A stretch of DNA of 12,994 nt from Caryophanales bacterium UBA7476 (GTDB lineage: Bacteria > Bacillota_I > Bacilli_A > RF39 > UBA660): contig DLOU01000048.1 of the NCBI GenBank assembly GCA_002477275.1, positions 3,695 to 16,688 on the forward strand, written 5' to 3'. The translations under genes were made by a program, and so were the position numbers. Shown here one piece after another: positions 6,292 to 10,811 of this stretch (positions within the stretch are counted from its first letter, which is position 1; each line of letters opens with the position of its first letter). The notes under the pieces were generated by a model that did no database searches, was not told the origin of the DNA, and worked only from the letters and a program-made list of their open reading frames with translations.

Positions 6292-7770
6292 ATGAAAGAT
6301 AATTTTGTAAGTAAACTAGAAACAGATAATTTTTACATAGGAAGTTTTGATGCATATATTGAGGAATCAAAAGAGCTAATTAAAAGAAATTCAAGAATAT
6401 CAGAAGATGAGGTAAATGATATATTAAAGACTTTGCCTACAACTTATAGAGCTACTATTCTTGACAAAGAGGGAAATTATATTGGTTTTATTGGATTATA
6501 TAATATTGATGCAAAAGATGATGTAGCATCACTTAGATTTGAAGTAAATAGATCAATATCAGAAGAAGAAAAAATAGAAATAGTAAATGAATTTAGAAAA
6601 TATATCTCAGATTCAATAAATATTACAAAATTAGATGAAGTGTTTTTTTCAACAAACAAAAAAGTAGAAGTAGAAAAACAAGAAGTATATCCATCAGCAG
6701 ATATTATAATATCAAATAATTTATTAGTCCCAGGAATAAGTGAAGAATTATTAGAAAAGTATTCAGAAGACTATGCCATTCCGAGATTACAAATGCCATT
6801 TACAATAATGAGTAAAGATAAACCAATTGGAATAATAGGATTAAGTAGTTTAATTTGGTCTAATAAAAGAGCAAACTTAAATATTTTCCTAGATAAAAAA
6901 TTAGGAGATGAAATAGTAAACGAATTACCTGGTGAAATTATTGATGACTATATTAATTATGCACACGCATCAAGTGTTCATAATATATCATTATCAGTAA
7001 GCGGAAGTAATAATAATTTACTAGATATATTAAAAAATACAAATATGAATTATTATGGTAGTATTCCATATGGAGCAAAAACTGGAGATAACGTTGAATC
7101 CAATATGATGTTTCAACATGTCCCATTTATGAAAAAAGATAGTGGAATATATATTCCAGATAATAGAGTTGCTTCAATTTCATCTTTTGAAACAGACAGT
7201 AAAGAATTAAGTAAAAAAATAGAATTAGATAATGGATTTAAAATGGTATCTCCTATAGCATTTGAAGAAGAAAATATAGATTTTAATAGTGTATTAAATT
7301 CTCATATAAAAGCAATGCAAAATAGAGAAGAATTTACAATTCCATTAGGAGAAGATAAATACTTTTTACAAAAGGGAAATGAAAAATATGGAATCACAAA
7401 AGCATTAATGAACTATACGTATGTTGTATTAGATGAAAATAATAATTATGCGGGATATATTAATACTTTGAGAACTAATGCTGATGGAAAAAATGTAGAA
7501 GTAGAAATTGGAATAGATCCAAAACTACAAAATAGAGGATTAGGTACTAAAGTAATTAATAGTTTTTATAACGAACTATTCAAAACAGGAGTAGCAAGTG
7601 TTACAAGCTCTGTATTTGAATTCAATAATCCATCTATAAAATTACATGAAAAAGTTGCTGAATTAAATGGAATTAGATTAAATGCTTATTACATTAATGG
7701 GAGACTTTGGGATATGAATATTTATTCCAAAGTAAATGATGAAATAAAAGAAAGTAAATTTCACAGATAA
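6292..7770 (+). CDS. GNAT-type acetyltransferase protein with three tandem GNAT-like domains
   Basis: The 492-residue protein is cytoplasmic, with no signal or membrane segment. The last domain (about 345-480) is a recognisable GNAT N-acetyltransferase: YVVLDENNNYAGYINTL (377-393), VEVEIGIDPKLQNRGLGTK (402-420) with the acetyl-CoA pyrophosphate loop QNRGLG (413-418), and NNPSIKLHEKV (445-455) as motif B. Two upstream segments repeat the same layout but lack the Q/R-x-x-G-x-G/A loop: residues about 10-120 (ATILDKEGNYIGFIGLYNI, 54-72) and about 137-280 (FTIMSKDKPIGIIGLSSL, 170-187). These look like degenerate GNAT copies, perhaps for substrate binding or dimer-like packing. The acceptor substrate is unknown. 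The gene is monocistronic. The triple arrangement is inferred by eye from repeated strand-turn-strand patterns; a fold prediction would settle it. Confidence 0.82.
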   Translation: MKDNFVSKLETDNFYIGSFDAYIEESKELIKRNSRISEDEVNDILKTLPTTYRATILDKEGNYIGFIGLYNIDAKDDVASLRFEVNRSISEEEKIEIVNEFRKYISDSINITKLDEVFFSTNKKVEVEKQEVYPSADIIISNNLLVPGISEELLEKYSEDYAIPRLQMPFTIMSKDKPIGIIGLSSLIWSNKRANLNIFLDKKLGDEIVNELPGEIIDDYINYAHASSVHNISLSVSGSNNNLLDILKNTNMNYYGSIPYGAKTGDNVESNMMFQHVPFMKKDSGIYIPDNRVASISSFETDSKELSKKIELDNGFKMVSPIAFEEENIDFNSVLNSHIKAMQNREEFTIPLGEDKYFLQKGNEKYGITKALMNYTYVVLDENNNYAGYINTLRTNADGKNVEVEIGIDPKLQNRGLGTKVINSFYNELFKTGVASVTSSVFEFNNPSIKLHEKVAELNGIRLNAYYINGRLWDMNIYSKVNDEIKESKFHR

Positions 7771-7791
7771 AAGAGATATAAATCTCTTTTT
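7769..7791 (+). terminator. Intrinsic terminator after the GNAT gene
   Basis: AAAAGAGAT (7769-7777) pairs with ATCTCTTTT (7782-7790) over ATAA; the T run is part of the 3' arm and continues briefly. Confidence 0.75.
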
Positions 7792-7797
7792 ATTTTG

Positions 7798-7826
7798 TTT
7801 TCAAATATTATAAAATATGTTACAAT
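7798..7826 (+). promoter_or_regulatory. Promoter of the 7852-9150 two-gene unit
   Basis: TTTTCA (7798-7803), 17-base spacer, extended -10 TGT-TACAAT (7818-7826). Predicted start near 7833, just ahead of AAGGAG (7838-7843). Confidence 0.55.
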
Positions 7827-7851
7827 AACAACCAAAAAAGGAGAAATTATT

Positions 7852-8322
7852 ATGAATAGATACACAATAGTTTTTAATGAAAATGGTATGCCAAGTATAG
7901 GAAGAATTATTGGTATTTATTATTATTTTGAAAGAGAATTTAGTTACCTTCATGAAAATCAAAAAATAAAGTTAGTAAGTTTAGTATATTTAAAAAGAAC
8001 AAAAGAAATTGCAGAAATAAAACACGTTAATTTACCAAAAAGATTACTAAAAAGATATGATGGTCAAATAGCTAGTGAGAAACTTCTAAAGGAATTAGAA
8101 GAAATTGGTATACACCATATGGAAGAAGTTTCAAAGTTTGTTGAAAAATTTAATGATTATTTTGAGATGAAAGATTATGAAAAATATAAAAATAGTAATA
8201 AGAAAGATTATAATGAAGAAATGTATCAAAAAATGATAAAAATTGATAATTTATTAAATAGTCCAAGTTTAATTGAAGAAGAAAAAAAATTATTTTTAAC
8301 AATTAATAATACCAAGAAATAA
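7852..8322 (+). CDS. Uncharacterised 156-residue protein, first gene of a kinase-like unit
   Basis: I do not recognise this protein. It appears soluble, basic and mostly alpha-helical in its C-terminal half. The N-terminal part has a strand-rich pattern: RYTIVFNENGMPSIGRIIGI (3-22), then KIKLVSLVYLKRTKEIAEIK (38-57). A helical segment follows (about 74-105), then a Lys/Asp/Tyr-rich stretch (107-127). I chose the ATG at 7852, which has AAGGAG (7838-7843) at 8 bases; an in-frame upstream extension would start inside the promoter region and lacks a site. Only 12 bases separate it from the kinase-like gene, so the two are almost certainly co-transcribed and may act together. Confidence 0.75.
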   Translation: MNRYTIVFNENGMPSIGRIIGIYYYFEREFSYLHENQKIKLVSLVYLKRTKEIAEIKHVNLPKRLLKRYDGQIASEKLLKELEEIGIHHMEEVSKFVEKFNDYFEMKDYEKYKNSNKKDYNEEMYQKMIKIDNLLNSPSLIEEEKKLFLTINNTKK

Positions 8323-8334
8323 AAAGAGGAAAAT

Positions 8335-9150
8335 ATGGAAAAAATAAAGTTAGGAGATATAGATTTTAGCAAATTAAAAAAATGCAGTATTCAAGGAACT
8401 ACTAGTACAATGTATAAAAGTGATGATAAATGTATAAAGATATTAGATAAATTTACTGAAGAAGAAAAAAACAATCTTTATTTAAAATTATTAGATATGA
8501 ATGGAATCAAAATAGATAATTTAATGATGCCGATAGAGTTAATAATTCAAAACGGAAAACTTGAAGGATACACGACAGAAAACTTTAAAAATTCAATTAA
8601 TATATATGATAAGTTTATTAATCCAAGATATGTTAATGTAAAAGAAATTCTTAATGCACTAAAAAAAGCATCACTTATTTTAAGAGAAATACATGAAAAT
8701 GGAATAATTGTTCAAGATCTATCATTTGATAATATATTGATAGACAATACTGGTAATGTAAAGTTTATAGATATTGATGCATGTAATTATAACGAACATG
8801 TAACTAATATTATTCCATTATTATTAAAAAGATATATGATTGACTATAGAAATGATTGCGTTATAATTTCAAAAAACACAGATAGGCTTTCTATGTTATT
8901 AGCGACTTTTAGTCTCTTATATTTGATGGAAGTTCAAAGAATTACTAAAAGAAAATATATGACTTTAGCAAGTAATATTAATACAGTAGAAAATCTGCAT
9001 GATACTTATATAACACTATCTAGCAAAAAAAAGAAAATAGGTGAATTAGAATATTTAGATGAGTTTATTGATGAAAATGATGATTTTATAATTGATAGAG
9101 AAAAACAGTATAATGTAATAGAAAAAGTACTTGTATACTTCTATAAATAA
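8335..9150 (+). CDS. Protein-kinase-like protein
   Basis: The 271-residue protein shows the protein kinase-like order of elements: a short nucleotide-loop candidate GTTSTMYK (21-28), a lysine in CIKIL (33-37, Lys35) where the ATP-binding lysine belongs, a catalytic loop GIIVQDLSFDNILI (123-136) with Asp128 and Asn133, and VKFIDIDACN (142-151) with Asp146 in the DFG position. The His/Arg normally before the catalytic Asp is replaced by Val-Gln, and DFG reads DID, a pattern common in atypical bacterial and small-molecule-type kinases. The C-terminal lobe is short and ends without extra domains or a membrane anchor. Activity is plausible since Lys, Asp, Asn and Asp are kept; substrate (protein or small molecule) is unknown. 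AGAGGA (8325-8330) lies 4 bases before the ATG. No terminator hairpin was found before the next promoter, which begins on the base after the stop. Confidence 0.8.
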   Translation: MEKIKLGDIDFSKLKKCSIQGTTSTMYKSDDKCIKILDKFTEEEKNNLYLKLLDMNGIKIDNLMMPIELIIQNGKLEGYTTENFKNSINIYDKFINPRYVNVKEILNALKKASLILREIHENGIIVQDLSFDNILIDNTGNVKFIDIDACNYNEHVTNIIPLLLKRYMIDYRNDCVIISKNTDRLSMLLATFSLLYLMEVQRITKRKYMTLASNINTVENLHDTYITLSSKKKKIGELEYLDEFIDENDDFIIDREKQYNVIEKVLVYFYK

Positions 9151-9179
9151 TTGACGAAATCAAAAAAATATGATATAAT
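9151..9179 (+). promoter_or_regulatory. Strong SigA-type promoter of the 9212-9754 gene
   Basis: TTGACG (9151-9156), exactly 17 bases, TATAAT (9174-9179), with TGA (9171-9173) making an extended -10. It starts immediately after the kinase-like gene's stop codon. Predicted transcription start is near 9186. Confidence 0.82.
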
Positions 9180-9211
9180 ACGTGCATATTTATGAGTGGG
9201 GGAAAAACAAA

Positions 9212-9754
9212 ATGAGTAGATATTATGATAATCAATGTGGTGGTTGTGTTTACTATGATTTTCAAGGTGATAACGTAAAAGGATATTGTAGCTGGTATAG
9301 AACATATTACTGGCCAGGAGAGACATGTGATAATCAAAAACCAAGAAACTATTCTGGAGGATGTTATATAACAACAATAGTTTGTGATATTTTAGGAAAA
9401 GAAGATGGTTGTGAAGTCCTTGAAAACATGAGAAGACTTAGAGGAGAATATTTACAAAAATCTGAAAAGTTTAAAGGCATTTTAATGGAATATGATTATG
9501 TTGGACCAGAAATAGCTGGATTAATAAATAAGGAATATTCAGAAACACATGATAAAGAAGTATGGCAAGGAATATATGACACTTATTTAGTTAGCGCTAG
9601 TGAATCTGTTAAGAAAAATGATTTTGAAGGTGCAACTAATAAATATGTACAAATGGTTAATTCTTTAAAAGATTATTTAGGTATAAAACAAAAAGATATA
9701 TCTATAGATAATTATGATTATACAACAGGTGGACATGGATATGTAAAAAAATAG
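9212..9754 (+). CDS. Cysteine-rich protein with CFI-box-like motif
   Basis: The 180-residue protein has two parts. The N-terminus holds four regularly placed cysteines, C9-x2-C12, Cys26 and Cys39, within GYCSWYRTYYWPGETC (24-39), a likely metal-binding knot. Next comes GGCYITTIVCDILG (49-62) and EVLENMRRLRGEYL (68-81), which resemble the CFI-box family pattern (C-F/Y-I-T/A-T followed by a leucine/arginine helix with R-x-x-R); the function of that motif is not known to me. The rest is helical. There is no signal peptide, so it is probably cytoplasmic. The ATG at 9212 follows a G-rich GTGGGGGA site (9197-9203); an in-frame GTG at 9182 lies before the predicted transcription start and is rejected. 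The gene is a single unit with a strong promoter. Confidence 0.8.
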   Translation: MSRYYDNQCGGCVYYDFQGDNVKGYCSWYRTYYWPGETCDNQKPRNYSGGCYITTIVCDILGKEDGCEVLENMRRLRGEYLQKSEKFKGILMEYDYVGPEIAGLINKEYSETHDKEVWQGIYDTYLVSASESVKKNDFEGATNKYVQMVNSLKDYLGIKQKDISIDNYDYTTGGHGYVKK

Positions 9755-9778
9755 AGATCAAACTTGATCTCTTTTTTT
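9753..9778. terminator. Bidirectional terminator between convergent genes
   Basis: AGAGATCA (9753-9760) pairs with TGATCTCT (9765-9772) over AACT, with T7 on the plus strand and a CTA-T6 tail on the minus strand. It overlaps the TAG stop of the plus-strand gene and ends at the stop of the minus-strand gene. Confidence 0.82.
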
Positions 9779-9944
9779 ATCTACCATTATAATTGTTATA
9801 ATTATTATTATTTCCCCAGAATAAGAAGAATATAATAAATAATACAATAATTATTCCCCAAATCCAACCAGAACCAAAACCATCATTATTATTATTTCCA
9901 CCATAAACTGGATATCCATATACAGGATACATATAACCGTACAT
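9777..9944 (-). CDS. Small Tyr/Asn/Gly-rich one-helix membrane protein, YjcZ-like
   Basis: This 55-residue protein begins with Tyr/Pro/Gly repeats (YMYPVYGYPVYGG, 4-16), then NNNN, one hydrophobic helix (27-43, WIWGIIIVLFIIFFLFW), and an Asn/Tyr-rich tail (NNNNYNNYNGR). The composition and the G-x-G before a Val/Leu/Ile/Phe helix recall small sporulation proteins of the YjcZ type, but the match is by composition only. I chose the ATG at 9944 because AAAGGAG (9953-9959, minus strand) lies 8 bases upstream. The ATG at 9962 would sit upstream of this site and turn it into coding sequence (MKGDF), so that longer reading is less likely. It could be a spore or envelope membrane protein; position next to coat-like genes fits. 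Confidence 0.72.
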   Translation of the reverse strand: MYGYMYPVYGYPVYGGNNNNDGFGSGWIWGIIIVLFIIFFLFWGNNNNYNNYNGR

Positions 9945-9965
9945 ATAAAAATCTCCTTTCATAAT

Positions 9966-9971
9966 ATTATA
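9966..9971 (-). promoter_or_regulatory. Candidate -10 of the small membrane protein gene
   Basis: TATAAT on the minus strand, with no -35 match at normal spacing. The implied transcription start near 9959 coincides with the ribosome binding site, so the true promoter could differ, for example a sporulation sigma factor site. Confidence 0.35.
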
Positions 9972-9989
9972 TTAATTAAAAACTTATTT

Positions 9990-9998
9990 TGATATAAT
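9990..9998 (+). promoter_or_regulatory. Extended -10 promoter candidate of the coat-like pair
   Basis: TGA-TATAAT about 60 bases before the ATG at 10062, again without a good -35. The leader (about 10005-10061) contains AAAGGAG (10049-10055) and no clear hairpin. If these are coat genes, a mother-cell sigma site would be expected; none was identified. Confidence 0.45.
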
Positions 9999-10061
9999 GA
10001 CTACCTAAAAAATGAATAAAAAAATAAATGTAGTTAATACTAAATATGAAAGGAGAATAAT

Positions 10062-10283
10062 ATGAATTACGAAACAGTACCTGAAGTATTTACAGGTAAA
10101 GATTTAAATTATTTATGTGATATGTTTCATTGGCATTATGGAGCATTCAAAAAAACTATTAACAGAATTGATAATGTGGAAGATGAAGAAATAAGAGAAT
10201 TAATGGAAAAAGCATCTGATATTTTCTACAATCACATGGAAATAGTTTTAGATATATTAAGACAAGGAGGTTCTAATGAATAG
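10062..10283 (+). CDS. Small helical spore-coat-like protein
   Basis: The 73-residue protein is predicted to be two helices: FTGKDLNYLCDMFHWHYGAF (10-29) and EDEEIRELMEKASDIFYNHM (40-59). The layout (G-K/D-L-x-Y-L-x-D-M at the start, then a second helix with H near the end) resembles small clostridial ferritin-like or coat-associated proteins that are encoded beside CotF-like proteins. The assignment is by pattern and context, not by a clear signature. AAAGGAG (10049-10055) is 6 bases before the ATG. It overlaps the next gene by 8 bases, and AAGGAGG for that gene lies inside it, so the two are co-translated and may form a complex. Confidence 0.7.
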   Translation: MNYETVPEVFTGKDLNYLCDMFHWHYGAFKKTINRIDNVEDEEIRELMEKASDIFYNHMEIVLDILRQGGSNE

Positions 10284-10719
10284 TACAGAAATTTGCAATA
10301 CAAAAACAGAAGTTGCTAAAGGATTAGTATTAACTGATAAAGACTATATAGAAGGAATATTAACTGTATGTAAAGATTTAGAAAAAAATCTAACAGTAGC
10401 ACTTACTGAGGCAAGCCATGAAAAACTATATCAAACTATTTTTGAAATGTTTACAGACGTTGCTGAACTTCAAAGAGAAACATATGAGTTGTGGTTTAAA
10501 AAAGGATGGTTTATTGTAGAGGCAGAACCTCAAGATAAAATAACAAAAAAATTAAATAAATTAGAACAAGAATTAACTGATTTAGATGATGAATCTTATG
10601 AAGAAGAATCATCCGATGAAGAATATAATGAAGAAGAGGATTCAGAAGAAGAATATAATGAAGAAGAAGATTCAGAAGAGCAATCTGAAATAGACTCTGA
10701 TTTAGATGAAGAAAATTAA
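10276..10719 (+). CDS. CotF-like spore coat protein with acidic repeat tail
   Basis: Residues about 16-95 match the coat F layout: LTDKDYIEGILTVCKDLE (19-36), NLTVALTEASHEKLYQTIF (38-56), then a Gln/Arg helix leading to WFKKGWFIVEAEPQDKI (73-89), equivalent to the K/R-G-W-Y-x-x-E-A end of the domain. CotF-type proteins are helical, ferritin-like components of the spore coat. The C-terminal 45 residues are almost wholly Asp/Glu/Ser with Tyr-Asn, including two tandem EYNEEEDSEE units (116-125 and 126-135). Such a tail could bind cations or neighbouring basic coat proteins (inference). AAGGAGG (10264-10270) is 5 bases upstream of the ATG. The total of 147 residues is coat domain plus tail. Confidence 0.8.
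   Translation: MNSTEICNTKTEVAKGLVLTDKDYIEGILTVCKDLEKNLTVALTEASHEKLYQTIFEMFTDVAELQRETYELWFKKGWFIVEAEPQDKITKKLNKLEQELTDLDDESYEEESSDEEYNEEEDSEEEYNEEEDSEEQSEIDSDLDEEN
10621..10680 (+). repeat. Two 30-base in-frame tandem repeats in the CotF-like gene
   Basis: Units 10621-10650 and 10651-10680 differ at 2 of 30 bases by direct comparison, both silent third-position A/G changes. A more diverged Glu/Asp-rich segment precedes them. Array length may vary between strains. Confidence 0.9.
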
Positions 10720-10740
10720 ATTTATAGAATAAAGCTTATA

Positions 10741-10775
10741 AATAAAGAAAATATTGTTTTTCTTTATTTTTTTTT
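10741..10775 (+). terminator. Intrinsic terminator of the coat-like pair
   Basis: AATAAAGAAAA (10741-10751) pairs with TTTTCTTTATT (10758-10768) over TATTGT; the T run continues to 10775. Confidence 0.78.
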
Positions 10776-10792
10776 GTTATTCTTAATTATAG

Positions 10793-10811
10793 AAGGAAGG
10801 TGTCCAAATTG
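10793..10811 (+). promoter_or_regulatory. Ribosome binding site and TTG start of the large surface protein
   Basis: AAGGAAGGTG (10793-10802) precedes TTG at 10809 by 6 bases. The TTG is followed at once by a basic then hydrophobic signal peptide, and no ATG in this frame occurs before the mature part, so TTG is the likely start codon. I found no convincing promoter between the preceding terminator (ends 10775) and this site. Confidence 0.75.

Noticed and set aside
9182..9211. GTG start giving ten more residues to the cysteine-rich protein
   Set aside because: It lies before the predicted transcription start at about 9186 and has no binding site.
10012..10065. 17-codon open frame in the leader of the coat-like pair, overlapping the next ATG as ATGA
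   Set aside because: It has no ribosome binding site, starts within about 7 bases of the predicted transcript start, and encodes the next gene's binding site; chance is the simplest explanation in AT-rich DNA.
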